Positions 28,577 through 37,406 of a stretch of 64,000 nt of DNA are shown one piece after another (position 1 is the stretch's first letter; the number at the start of each line of letters is the position of its first letter). The notes under the pieces are model-generated. The model worked only from the letters and a program-made list of their open reading frames with translations. It ran no database searches and was not told the DNA's origin. The stretch is from Ancylomarina subtilis (GTDB taxonomy: Bacteria > Bacteroidota > Bacteroidia > Bacteroidales > Marinifilaceae), in the NCBI RefSeq assembly GCF_004217115.1, contig NZ_SHKN01000001.1, positions 809,781 through 873,780 on the forward strand, read 5' to 3'. The translations under genes were made by a program, and so were the position numbers.

Positions 28577-29542
28577 TCACTCTCCATTAAGAACAATCTC
28601 AGTTAATTTCGGAAGAATAGTCATGGCATCACCAATAACGCCATAATCAGCCACTGAGAATATAGGCGCCTCAGGATCGGTATTGATAGCGACAATGCAT
28701 TTCGAGCGACTCACACCGGCCACATGCTGAATGGCACCGGAAATACCAACTGCAAAATACAGGTTTGGTGCAATAACCTTCCCTGTTTGTCCAACATGCT
28801 CTTCGTGACTTCGCCAACCATCATCAGATACGGGGCGAGAACAAGCAACTGCTGCACCTAGAGCTGCAGCAAAATCTTCTACGGGTTTCCAATTATCCGG
28901 CGATTTCATTCCACGACCTGCCGAAACAACAATATCTGCATCAGTTAAAATGATTTTATTATCTGAACTTTCAACCGACTTCACCTTTATCTTAAACAGA
29001 TCGTCCTTTAATTCAGGTGTGAAATATTCAATCGCAGCTGTTGATGGATTCTCTTTTAAACCAAAGGAATTTTTAGAAAGAGTCAATATTTTCTTTTCTG
29101 AGTCTATTTGGACATAAGCGAAAGCTTTTCCGGAAAAGACCTGTTTTTTCACTACAAAAGGTTCTAATGATTTGGGGACATCGAGCACTGCTGCCGCCAA
29201 TCCGGCCTGAAGCTTAACCGACAATCTGGGCGAGATGGCTTTTCCCGAATTGTTATCACTCAAAAGAACATGCGTGGCAGATTCTTTAAGAACGAACTGA
29301 GAAATAATTTCTGCATAAATTCGACTGCTAAGCGTATTTAAACGGGAATCATTAACCGAAATAATCCGGTCAGGTCCGTAAAGAGCCAATTTTTCCAATT
29401 CGGATTCATCGACTTCTCCAATTGAAAGAACCAGAGTTTGTGTATTTAGACGAGAGGCTAAATCTTTAGCATAGGAAACCAGTTCGTATGTTGATTTTTT
29501 GAATTTACCCTCCCAGTTTTTTGCAAATGCGATTACTGACAT
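28577..29542 (-). CDS. etfA: Electron transfer flavoprotein alpha subunit
   Basis: The 321-residue protein has the ETF N-domain and the C-terminal FAD domain with VVSAGRGMKSPDNW, HVGQTGKVIAPNLYFAVGIS and the signature GAIQHVAGVSRSKCIVAINT, then DPEAPIFSVADYGVIGD. EtfA and EtfB form the FAD-containing heterodimer that accepts electrons from acyl-CoA dehydrogenases. It lies 49 bases after etfB and upstream of the membrane Fe-S acceptor, an order that supports one operon from thiolase to the CCG protein. Confidence 0.95.
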   Translation of the reverse strand: MSVIAFAKNWEGKFKKSTYELVSYAKDLASRLNTQTLVLSIGEVDESELEKLALYGPDRIISVNDSRLNTLSSRIYAEIISQFVLKESATHVLLSDNNSGKAISPRLSVKLQAGLAAAVLDVPKSLEPFVVKKQVFSGKAFAYVQIDSEKKILTLSKNSFGLKENPSTAAIEYFTPELKDDLFKIKVKSVESSDNKIILTDADIVVSAGRGMKSPDNWKPVEDFAAALGAAVACSRPVSDDGWRSHEEHVGQTGKVIAPNLYFAVGISGAIQHVAGVSRSKCIVAINTDPEAPIFSVADYGVIGDAMTILPKLTEIVLNGE

Positions 29543-29591
29543 AGCGTATATTTTAAGAGATTATCTTTTATAAAAATGGATATCTAAAGGC

Positions 29592-30341
29592 TTACAGAAC
29601 TTTAGCTTCTGACTTAAGCAAATCAATCAAGTCGTCCAATTGCTCGGCGTCTATCATTTTACATGATGCTTTAGGCTGAGGCAGTTCAAACTCCACGATT
29701 CGACTCAATGCCGTTAGCTCAACAGCTGGCACGACCTCCAAAGGTTTTTTTCTTGCCATCATAATACCACGCATTGCCGGAATTCGGGGTTCTTTTGCAA
29801 TTCCTTTCTGAACAATCCCGACAAAGGGTGGATCCAATTGCAGAATCTGCTTCCCACCAGGAATCGCTCTATGAATGATCAATTCACTGTTATCGAAGCC
29901 CAATTGAGTCATTGATGAAATGGCAGGCCAATCCAAGAATTCACTAAGCATCCCTCCTACCGATGAACTGTTATAATCACTGGATTCTATCCCACTCAAA
30001 ACAATGTCATAAGGCGTCTTTTTTATATAGTCAGCAATCTGACCCGCAACAAAATGAGCATCAAGAGGACTTGCATCGATTCGAATGGCTTTGTCAGCCC
30101 CAATAGCAAGTGCTTTTCTCAAAGTCGCATCGCACATGGCTTCGCCAACATTTATAACACAGACTTCTTCAATCGGTGTTGAAGCATCCTCTTTCAACTC
30201 AATGGCTCGTGTTAGAGCCAGCTCGTCCCAGGGATTAATGATCCACTGAATTCCAGCATCATCAATCTGCTTATTTCCTTCCTTAAATTTAATTTTGGTT
30301 GTAGTATCGGGAACATTACTGATACAAACTAATATTTTCAT
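29592..30341 (-). CDS. etfB: Electron transfer flavoprotein beta subunit
   Basis: The 249-residue protein begins MKILVCISNVPDTTTKIKF and has the nucleotide-binding-fold strings INPWDELALTRAIELKE, DIVLSGIESSDYNSSSVGGM and PRIPAMRGIMMARKKPLEV, all typical of EtfB. EtfB binds AMP structurally in standard ETFs. There is no sign of the bifurcating type judged by eye, but that would need a structural alignment. It stands between the acyl-CoA dehydrogenase and etfA. Confidence 0.95.
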   Translation of the reverse strand: MKILVCISNVPDTTTKIKFKEGNKQIDDAGIQWIINPWDELALTRAIELKEDASTPIEEVCVINVGEAMCDATLRKALAIGADKAIRIDASPLDAHFVAGQIADYIKKTPYDIVLSGIESSDYNSSSVGGMLSEFLDWPAISSMTQLGFDNSELIIHRAIPGGKQILQLDPPFVGIVQKGIAKEPRIPAMRGIMMARKKPLEVVPAVELTALSRIVEFELPQPKASCKMIDAEQLDDLIDLLKSEAKVL

Positions 30342-30433
30342 ACCGTATTTATTTTGTGGTTAGTATTGATTCAGAGTCATTAACGTGAATAAAGGATTAT
30401 AGTACTCATAAATCCTTAATTAAGATAATCAAT

Positions 30434-31573
30434 CTAAGCTAATAATCCCCTAGAAATAATAATTTTTTGTATCTCTGACGTTCCTTCGTAAATCTGCGTC
30501 AACTTGGCTTCGCGCATCAATCGTTCAACATGATACTCTTTTACGTAGCCATTCCCACCATGAATTTGTACCGCTTCTGTAGTCACCTTCATGGCTGTTT
30601 CTGCCGCATAAAGTTTGGCCATCGCGCTAGCCTGTCCATAAGGTTTCCCCTGATCTTTAAGCCATGCTGCCTTTAAACAAAAATATCGAGCTGCCTCAAT
30701 TTCAACCGCCATATCTGCTAACTTAAAAGCAATAGCTTGATGCTTGATAATCTCTTTCCCAAATGTTTTTCTTTCCTGTGCATACTGCAATGCCAATTCG
30801 TAGGCTCCTGACGCAATTCCCAAGGCCTGAGAAGCAATACCAATACGCCCACCTTCAAGCGATTTCATAGCTATTTTAAAGCCCTGTCCATCTTCTCCCA
30901 ATCGATTTTCTTTAGGAATCTTTACATTATTAAACATGACAGAATGTGTGTCAGACGCTCGCATTCCCATCTTATTTTCATGAGGTCCAACACTAATTCC
31001 TTCTAGTTTTGAATCAATCAGAAAAGCATTAATCCCATGATGTTTCTTTTCCGGATGCGTGTGAGCTATCAAAAGATATGTGGAAGCTGTTCCTCCTGAT
31101 GTAATCCAATTTTTTATTCCATTAACCAAATAATGATCTCCCATATCAACAGCTGTGGTTCGCTGGGAGGTAGCATCTGATCCTGCCTCAGGTTCTGATA
31201 AAAGGAAAGCACCAATCTTATCCCCTCGTGCCATTGGCTTTAAAAATTCTTCCTTTTGAGCCTCAGTGCCATATTTTTGAACACCCCAGCAGACTAAAGA
31301 ATTGTTAACAGACATGATCACAGAAACAGAGGAATCAACTTTTGAGATTTCTTCCATAGCTAAAACGTACGAAATGGTATCCATTCCACCTCCATCATAC
31401 TGGGGGTCGACCAACATTCCCAGAAAACCAAGTTCTGCCAATCGTTTCACTTGTTCTTTAGGATATATGGCATCTTCATCGCGCTCAATAACGCCTGGCA
31501 ACAATTCACGTTGTGCAAAATCACGTGCTGCATCGCGAATCATCAACTGTTCTTCGGTGAATTCAAAATTCAT
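30434..31573 (-). CDS. Short-chain (butyryl-CoA-type) acyl-CoA dehydrogenase
   Basis: The 379-residue protein is close to butyryl-CoA dehydrogenases: start MNFEFTEEQLMIRDAARDFA, FAD motifs FLLSEPEAGSDATSQ and NGIKNWITSGG, and the catalytic Glu in IYEGTSEIQK (about residue 363). It oxidises the alpha-beta bond of short acyl-CoA and passes electrons to the EtfBA encoded just downstream. The thiolase gene lies 81 bases upstream. Together with the hydroxyacyl-CoA dehydrogenase and hydratase at 35-37 kb it completes a short-chain beta-oxidation set. Confidence 0.93.
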   Translation of the reverse strand: MNFEFTEEQLMIRDAARDFAQRELLPGVIERDEDAIYPKEQVKRLAELGFLGMLVDPQYDGGGMDTISYVLAMEEISKVDSSVSVIMSVNNSLVCWGVQKYGTEAQKEEFLKPMARGDKIGAFLLSEPEAGSDATSQRTTAVDMGDHYLVNGIKNWITSGGTASTYLLIAHTHPEKKHHGINAFLIDSKLEGISVGPHENKMGMRASDTHSVMFNNVKIPKENRLGEDGQGFKIAMKSLEGGRIGIASQALGIASGAYELALQYAQERKTFGKEIIKHQAIAFKLADMAVEIEAARYFCLKAAWLKDQGKPYGQASAMAKLYAAETAMKVTTEAVQIHGGNGYVKEYHVERLMREAKLTQIYEGTSEIQKIIISRGLLA

Positions 31574-31654
31574 AGTGTGGTTAATTTAAGGGTTAATAGT
31601 TTATTGTATTTGTGGTTATTTTACTTTTAAAAGATTCTAACAATTAATCGATTA

Positions 31655-32917
31655 TCAATTCTTCGTTTTTTTATAAACAATAGAAACAAGAGTTTTATCG
31701 TCTCCTCCCATATTAATACTCAAAGCATATGGCCGACTCTCATCTATATTTATTTGTGCAGGTCCAGCTTTTCCAGTTAATTGCTCCCAGATGGTAACCG
31801 CCTGATGCACTCCTGTGGCTCCTGTCGGATGTCCCCATCCAATCAATCCACCAGTAGTATTTATAGGCATCTCTCCATCCCTTTTCGACTTGCCATCGAT
31901 AACAAAATCGACACCTTTACCTGGCTCGGCAAGACCAATAGCTTCAATAGCCATTATTCCTGCAATGGAGAAACAATCGTGGAGTTCAATGGTGCCAATT
32001 TGATTCAAACGAACTCCTGCCATATCCAAAGCCTTAGCAACGGCTTGTTTAGTGGTTTCCAACGAGGTTGGATTTTCGGGATTCATCGTTATATCAGAGG
32101 TCATTTGAGCAAAACCAACAACCTCAACAGCATCTTCAGCCTTGTAACCCAGATTTTTTAATCCTTCTTCGGATACAACTGCAATTGCAGAAGCCCCATC
32201 TGAAACCTTTGAACAATCGAGAACTGTTAAATGGTCAACAAATTTTTTAGGATTCAATGGCATACTAAGCGCCATATCGTATAAATTCGATTTTTTATTT
32301 TCGGATTCCTGTGCGGTATGACAAAGTCTTGCGTTTTCTATAGCATTCGCATACCATTGCGACATGGCCATACGTGTGCGCTCTTTCCCATATTTTTGAT
32401 AATAAGCGCCAGCCCTATCGCTAAAAACACCTGGAAAAAAATAGGCATGTCCATCTTTCCGGGATTGATTCCAACCAGCACCAGCTAAAATATCAGCACC
32501 ATAAACCGCTTTTTTGGTATTCTGAACTTCAACACCTAAGGCAAGAACAACATCAGCCGTTTCAGCCAATACTGATTTTATGGCTGCTATTAATGCTAAT
32601 CCGCCGGAAGCACATGCGCCTTCTACACTTATCGCAGGTTTAAATTTTAAGCCTGCATCAATTAATGGAAAAAAGGCGGGTAAATTGGCTTGATTGTTGA
32701 AACGGGCGGCCATAAAATTTCCAATAACCCCTTCATCCACTTGATCTGCACCCCCAATTTTTTCCAAAACGGCCTGTCCCGCTTCTTTAATATAACTCTC
32801 TAAAGGACGACTCCCTTTTTTAGGATTAAAGTCTGATCGACCCGTTCCCATTGAAACTGTATTGTAACCAGCAAGCATGTAGATTTTTCGGCGTGGAGAT
32901 TTCATAGAGATTAGCAT
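31655..32917 (-). CDS. Thiolase (acetyl-CoA acetyltransferase / SCP2-type)
   Basis: The 420-residue protein has the thiolase catalytic cysteine in SVEGACASGGLAL (Cys about 102), the ELHDCFSIAGIM segment and the GWGHPTGATGVHQ active-site histidine loop. The spacing and the sequence GNFMAARFNNQANL resemble SCP2-type thiolases rather than PhaA/AtoB. It would cleave 3-ketoacyl-CoA or condense acetyl-CoA. It is the first gene of the ETF operon. The start is either 32917 or the Met four codons on (32905); I kept the upstream ATG, which follows an A-rich stretch. Confidence 0.88.
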   Translation of the reverse strand: MLISMKSPRRKIYMLAGYNTVSMGTGRSDFNPKKGSRPLESYIKEAGQAVLEKIGGADQVDEGVIGNFMAARFNNQANLPAFFPLIDAGLKFKPAISVEGACASGGLALIAAIKSVLAETADVVLALGVEVQNTKKAVYGADILAGAGWNQSRKDGHAYFFPGVFSDRAGAYYQKYGKERTRMAMSQWYANAIENARLCHTAQESENKKSNLYDMALSMPLNPKKFVDHLTVLDCSKVSDGASAIAVVSEEGLKNLGYKAEDAVEVVGFAQMTSDITMNPENPTSLETTKQAVAKALDMAGVRLNQIGTIELHDCFSIAGIMAIEAIGLAEPGKGVDFVIDGKSKRDGEMPINTTGGLIGWGHPTGATGVHQAVTIWEQLTGKAGPAQINIDESRPYALSINMGGDDKTLVSIVYKKTKN

Positions 32918-33165
32918 TTAATATTAGAATATTATTCGATCGAAACTGCAGCCTAAACCAAAGAAAACTTCAAGAACTAATGTGAAATCTGATATCAATT
33001 TGACAAGGCTTATTGTCCCAAATTATAAGTCGAAATATTTTTTCAGTGACTTAATTTAATAATAATTCACTTAAAATCAGAATCATCACGAATCTTATTT
33101 ATAATAAATAAATATAACCAATCTACATAACTAGTAAAATCAGCATAAAGAGTGCAAATTGTTAA
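32918..33165. other. Intergenic region upstream of the thiolase-ETF operon
   Basis: About 250 AT-rich bases that must hold the operon promoter. A TATAATTTG at about 33026-33018 on the minus strand is one base longer than the Bacteroidota -7 box. No ORF or clear repeat was seen. Confidence 0.4.
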
Positions 33166-33209
33166 TAAAAAAAAATCTCCTTTCATCTCTGTATAGAGAC
33201 AAAAGGAGA
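33166..33209 (-). terminator. Intrinsic terminator of the DASS transporter gene
   Basis: TCTCCTTT (33176-33183) pairs with AAAGGAGA (33202-33209), with an inner TCTCT/AGAGA stem and loop GTAT. On the minus strand it is followed by a run of nine T. It lies about 40 bases after the transporter stop codon. Confidence 0.9.
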
Positions 33210-33249
33210 ATTGAAGAAATAGAACTCATTCAAGTCCTTTATAGTATTT

Positions 33250-34758
33250 TTAAACTAAAAATAGATTTGCTAAAAAGAGGCCAGTCAGAGATATTATACT
33301 TACTGCAATAGGATCTAACATAAAACCAACTCGAACCATATTACTAATTTTTAATTCTCCACTCGCAAAAATAACAGCATTAGGAGGTGTTCCCATCGGT
33401 AAAGAAAAAACACAGCTCATTGCCAATATCATTGGAGCAGCAAAGGCAACGGGGTTCATTCCGTAAGAAATCCCTATACTTGCAATAATAGGCAAGAAAA
33501 TAGTTGCTAAAGCTGTATTACTCATAAGTTCAGTCATAACAACTAATATGAGCATTAATATTAAAGAAATAACTGTTACTGAGACACCTTGTATACTTGT
33601 AATATAATTTGCAAAAAAACTTAAAATTCCAGTATCCCCCAAAGCTGATGCGATACTTAAGCCTCCTCCAAATAAAATTAAAACACCCCAAGGTAATTTA
33701 GATGTGTCTTTCCATTCAAGAAGACGTTCCCCTGTGCCTTTAGAAGTAGGAATAAGAAAAAAGAGAACGCTTATAAACATGGCAATTGAAGTATCCCCAA
33801 GGTCTATATTAAAAAGACTATTGATTCCACTACGAGTAATCCACATAAAAGCGGCCAAAATAAAAAGAGCAAATGTTGATTTTTCTTCTCTGCCCATTTT
33901 TCCCATTTCTTCTAATTCTCGATCGACCATAGTAGTAAAGCTCTCAATTCGTCCCATTCTATTAGGGTAAACAACTTTTGTAATAAGAATATACATTATA
34001 AAAATAAGTGTAATTACAATAGGTAATGCAAATAGCATCCACTCTAAAAATCCAACTTCAACATTATAAGTTGTACGAATATATCCTGCTAGAATTGCAT
34101 TGGGAGGTGTTCCAATTAACGTTCCCATACCTCCAATATTAGCTCCATAAGCCATTCCTAACAACATGGATATTTTAAGGTTTCGAATATTCTTTGGGTT
34201 CTCGTTGCTGTTTTTTGAAATCATAGCTACTACAGAAAGTATAATTGGCAACATCATAACAGCAGTAGCTGTATTGGATATCCACATACTTAAAAAAGCA
34301 CTCGCAATAACAAAACCTAAAACAATAGAGTCTGCTCTAGATCCCATTAATTTAAGAATATACAAAGCTATCCGTCTATGAAGCGTCCATTTTTCAAGAG
34401 CCAATGCGATAATAAAACCACCTAGAAAAAGAAAAATAACCGATGAACTATATGGGATTGCAACCGATTTCATATCGAATATCGAGAAGGTTGGTAGTAT
34501 AATCAAAGGTAGCAATGACGTTACTGGTAAAGGCACAAATTCTGTTATCCACCACACCAGCATCCAAATAACAAGAGCTACGACTTGATGTGTACGAGCA
34601 TCCATGAATTCAAAAGGACTATAAATCATTGATAAACCAAACAAGATAGGTCCAAGAAGGTTAAAGACAACCTTTATTATATAACCAATTGATATCTCAC
34701 GAGATCGGTTGTGATGAATCTTATCATCAGGTTTCCATCCTTTAGAAACTTCAGTCAT
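33250..34758 (-). CDS. DASS-family sodium/dicarboxylate (anion) symporter
   Basis: The 502-residue protein has about eleven to twelve hydrophobic segments and the two SNT motifs that form the sodium and anion site in DASS/SLC13 carriers: MWISNTATAVMMLPI (first) and TELMSNTALATIFLPI (second). GTPPNAI and GTPPNAV strings occur after each. Typical substrates are succinate, fumarate, malate, citrate or sulfate. The acyl-CoA catabolic neighbours do not fix the substrate. It is a single-gene unit with its own terminator. Confidence 0.9.
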   Translation of the reverse strand: MTEVSKGWKPDDKIHHNRSREISIGYIIKVVFNLLGPILFGLSMIYSPFEFMDARTHQVVALVIWMLVWWITEFVPLPVTSLLPLIILPTFSIFDMKSVAIPYSSSVIFLFLGGFIIALALEKWTLHRRIALYILKLMGSRADSIVLGFVIASAFLSMWISNTATAVMMLPIILSVVAMISKNSNENPKNIRNLKISMLLGMAYGANIGGMGTLIGTPPNAILAGYIRTTYNVEVGFLEWMLFALPIVITLIFIMYILITKVVYPNRMGRIESFTTMVDRELEEMGKMGREEKSTFALFILAAFMWITRSGINSLFNIDLGDTSIAMFISVLFFLIPTSKGTGERLLEWKDTSKLPWGVLILFGGGLSIASALGDTGILSFFANYITSIQGVSVTVISLILMLILVVMTELMSNTALATIFLPIIASIGISYGMNPVAFAAPMILAMSCVFSLPMGTPPNAVIFASGELKISNMVRVGFMLDPIAVSIISLTGLFLANLFLV

Positions 34759-34912
34759 ATATTAAGTTTTAATTAGTGAAATTCAACTATAGATTAGTAA
34801 AATAATACTGCAGTATAGTTAAGATTATTGAATCTTCATAAGAAATCAACAATTTTATATAACAACAAGGACCATAGGCTATCAGAGAGAATAAGCCCTT
34901 ATAAAACATAAC

Positions 34913-34942
34913 AAAAAAAGCTCAACCGAAGTTGAGCTTTTT
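34913..34942. terminator. Terminator of the hydroxyacyl-CoA dehydrogenase operon
   Basis: AAAGCTCAAC and GTTGAGCTTT form a 10-bp stem with tetraloop CGAA. The minus strand continues with a T-run (complement of 34913-34919), placing it about 22 bases after the dehydrogenase stop. It could work in both directions. Confidence 0.92.
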
Positions 34943-34963
34943 GTATTATGAATTAATAATTGT

Positions 34964-36295
34964 CTATTCGAAAAATGTGTTGACAGGACCATAGGCATGA
35001 TAGAAACCCGTTTCCATAACCTTATTCACAGCATTTGTATCTGCTGCTACACCACCATCAACTAAAAGTTGACCAATTGCCTTTGATTGTTTCCCGTAAG
35101 AAACAGCCAATTGTGCCGCAGGGCTATTTAAAGTCTTCAACTCATTAAAGAAAGCTGTAAGGATATCTCCTCTTTCTTTTTCACGAATCACAGTTTTCCA
35201 GTTTAATTCCTGAGAAGGCTTAGGCTCAAAATAATCCGCATTAGCAGTCTTCACATCAGCAATTGCCTTATATGCTTTTGCTTCGATATCGTAAACAGCT
35301 ACGATTCTTCCTTTTTCATACTGAAAGAAACCATCTTTTTGCGAACCATCAGAAAACTGACCGCCTGTTACACCAAGATCCATATATTGATTCAATATCT
35401 CATGAGATAATTTTTCCTGAGGGAAAGCAGCCTGCATACTCTTAAGAATAAAACACATCACATCAATCCCAACATAGTCCATCAACTGAAAAATTCCCAT
35501 CGGACGAAGCAACAAATCACGACTGACAGTATCTACACGATAAATCGCATCAGCTAGAGGTGTTTCGTTGCCCATGCCTTTAGCTTGATCTAAAGCAAAC
35601 AAAGCATCACGCATGAAGTGTCCGTTACCAATAAATCCAGCCACATCACGAGAGTAAACTATTATCTTTCTCATCGACTTAGCTAAAGCCTCTGAAAATT
35701 CAATGATATCCGGGTTGATGTTTTCAACAGGAATAATTTCAAGTAACTTTTGAATCACAGGTGGGTTATAAAAATGGAATCCAATAATATCACCATTCAG
35801 ACCAGCTTCTTTATCGATTTCTCCCAAAGGAATTGATGATGTGTTGCTCAAGAACCAAGTATCGGGATTGTTTTGCTTGATTTGTGAAAACAATTTCACC
35901 TTCAAGCCCTTGTCTTCCTTAATAGCCTCGAATACCAATTGAGAATCGTAAGCTGTTTCAATACGAGTACTGGTTTTAATCATCGCCATTACATCATTTG
36001 CATAGGCATTAATCACATCCTCGTTTTCTACCAATTCGGTCGCATCTTTATACCATTCTCTAAGTTCAACGATGTTTTTCTCACCCGACTTTATTAATTG
36101 AGATTTAAGGTATTTCAACAAGCCCTCAAGTGCCTCAGGCGAAACATCAATAGCATTGATAACAAAACTTTCTTCGCGTTTGGCACCCAATTTCAATTTT
36201 CCAACTTCGAATGCCAAAAGAGCCATGATACCACTACCCATTTTACCAGCAGCACCAAGAAGACTTATGTTTGTGTATTTATTAATATATTTCAT
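34964..36295 (-). CDS. 3-hydroxyacyl-CoA dehydrogenase NAD-binding protein
   Basis: The 443-residue protein starts with a Rossmann motif (NISLLGAAGKMGSGIMALLA, about residues 9-28) and has a 3HCDH N-domain with FLSNTSSIPLGEID and GFHFYNPPVIQKLLEIIPVE, followed by the helical C-domain (RDVAGFIGNGHFMRDALFALD, read in part; LLLRPMGIFQLMDYVGIDV). This is longer than HBD-type enzymes (~280 aa), because of insertions and a C-terminal extension of about 100 residues. It is encoded 33 bases after the enoyl-CoA hydratase, and both probably serve short-chain beta-oxidation or its reverse. Confidence 0.85.
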   Translation of the reverse strand: MKYINKYTNISLLGAAGKMGSGIMALLAFEVGKLKLGAKREESFVINAIDVSPEALEGLLKYLKSQLIKSGEKNIVELREWYKDATELVENEDVINAYANDVMAMIKTSTRIETAYDSQLVFEAIKEDKGLKVKLFSQIKQNNPDTWFLSNTSSIPLGEIDKEAGLNGDIIGFHFYNPPVIQKLLEIIPVENINPDIIEFSEALAKSMRKIIVYSRDVAGFIGNGHFMRDALFALDQAKGMGNETPLADAIYRVDTVSRDLLLRPMGIFQLMDYVGIDVMCFILKSMQAAFPQEKLSHEILNQYMDLGVTGGQFSDGSQKDGFFQYEKGRIVAVYDIEAKAYKAIADVKTANADYFEPKPSQELNWKTVIREKERGDILTAFFNELKTLNSPAAQLAVSYGKQSKAIGQLLVDGGVAADTNAVNKVMETGFYHAYGPVNTFFE

Positions 36296-36328
36296 CTTAA
36301 AATTATGATTTTGAATTTTAAATAATAA

Positions 36329-37108
36329 TTATTTCCAGTTTGGTTTTCTTTTTTCAATAAAGGCATTAACCCCCTCGATACGTTCAGTTTGGTCTGCCTG
36401 AAACAATTTTCCAAATTCTTTCGATTCAAGCGCTTCGGCTTCAGTACGAGTCATTTCTTTCCCTTCTCGAAGAATTCTCTTTAATACCTGAAGTGAGTTC
36501 GGACTATTCTTTGTTATTTTCTTAGCCAAATCCACTGCCACTATCATGACCTGATCAGCATCAGTCAATTTCTGCACCAAGCCCAAATCAAATGCCTCTG
36601 TTGCCTTTATACCACCAGCAAGCATCATTAAATACATGGCATGTCCCAAACCAATTTGTTTAAGAGCTTCAACAGTTCCGTTAAATCCCGGGATTAATCC
36701 AAGAGAAGCTTCCGGCAAACCAAGACGCGTTTCTTTATTTGCAATACGAATATCGCAAGCCAATGCCAACTCGAGCCCGCCACCAAGAGCAAACCCATTA
36801 ATGGCAGCAATAACCGGAATGGGTAACTGAGCAATATGACGAAACACAGATTTGCCCTTTTCTGCAAAATCATAACCTTCCTGTTCGGTCATATCCTGAA
36901 AAGCTTTGATATCTGCACCAGCAACGAAAGCTTTTCCCGCACCTGTAATAATTAGGGCTCTAATATTAATCGACTCTTTTAGAGAATCAAGAAAAGCCTG
37001 CAACTCATCAAAAACTTCATCGTTGAGTGCATTTAAAGCATTCGGACGGTTCAAAGTCAGAATACCGATCTCTTCCCTTTCTTCATAAATCAGATAAGAA
37101 AAATTCAT
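36329..37108 (-). CDS. Enoyl-CoA hydratase (crotonase)
   Basis: Starting at the ATG at 37108 the protein has 259 residues; a TTG at 37144 is in frame but unlikely. Crotonase motifs are AFVAGADIKAFQDM, AAINGFALGGGLELALACDIRIA and LGLPEASLGLIPGFNGT. The two catalytic glutamates of crotonase fall in GGLELALACD (first) and LPEASLGLIPG (second). It hydrates short trans-2-enoyl-CoA. It is first in a two-gene operon with the hydroxyacyl-CoA dehydrogenase. Confidence 0.93.
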   Translation of the reverse strand: MNFSYLIYEEREEIGILTLNRPNALNALNDEVFDELQAFLDSLKESINIRALIITGAGKAFVAGADIKAFQDMTEQEGYDFAEKGKSVFRHIAQLPIPVIAAINGFALGGGLELALACDIRIANKETRLGLPEASLGLIPGFNGTVEALKQIGLGHAMYLMMLAGGIKATEAFDLGLVQKLTDADQVMIVAVDLAKKITKNSPNSLQVLKRILREGKEMTRTEAEALESKEFGKLFQADQTERIEGVNAFIEKRKPNWK

Positions 37109-37406
37109 AAGATTGTTTATTGTGTAAGTTTTATTTGAAATCAATTTGTTGATTTATAATCAGAACGCATAAAAAAACAGAAACCATTTAAATTGCATTT
37201 CCGGTTTTCGAAATCCTTTGCGTAAGAGATCATAAATTTAGAAAAAAATGTCAGGAAATAAATTATATATTGATGAGATAATCAGGCTTGAACCTATTTG
37301 ATGGAAGTGATACCATATAAAGCATTCGTTTTAGGCTAACTATGACTCCTCTTATTCGACGAAAAAATCAGCTTAAAAGCTTATCTTCGCAATCAAAATA
37401 AAGAAT

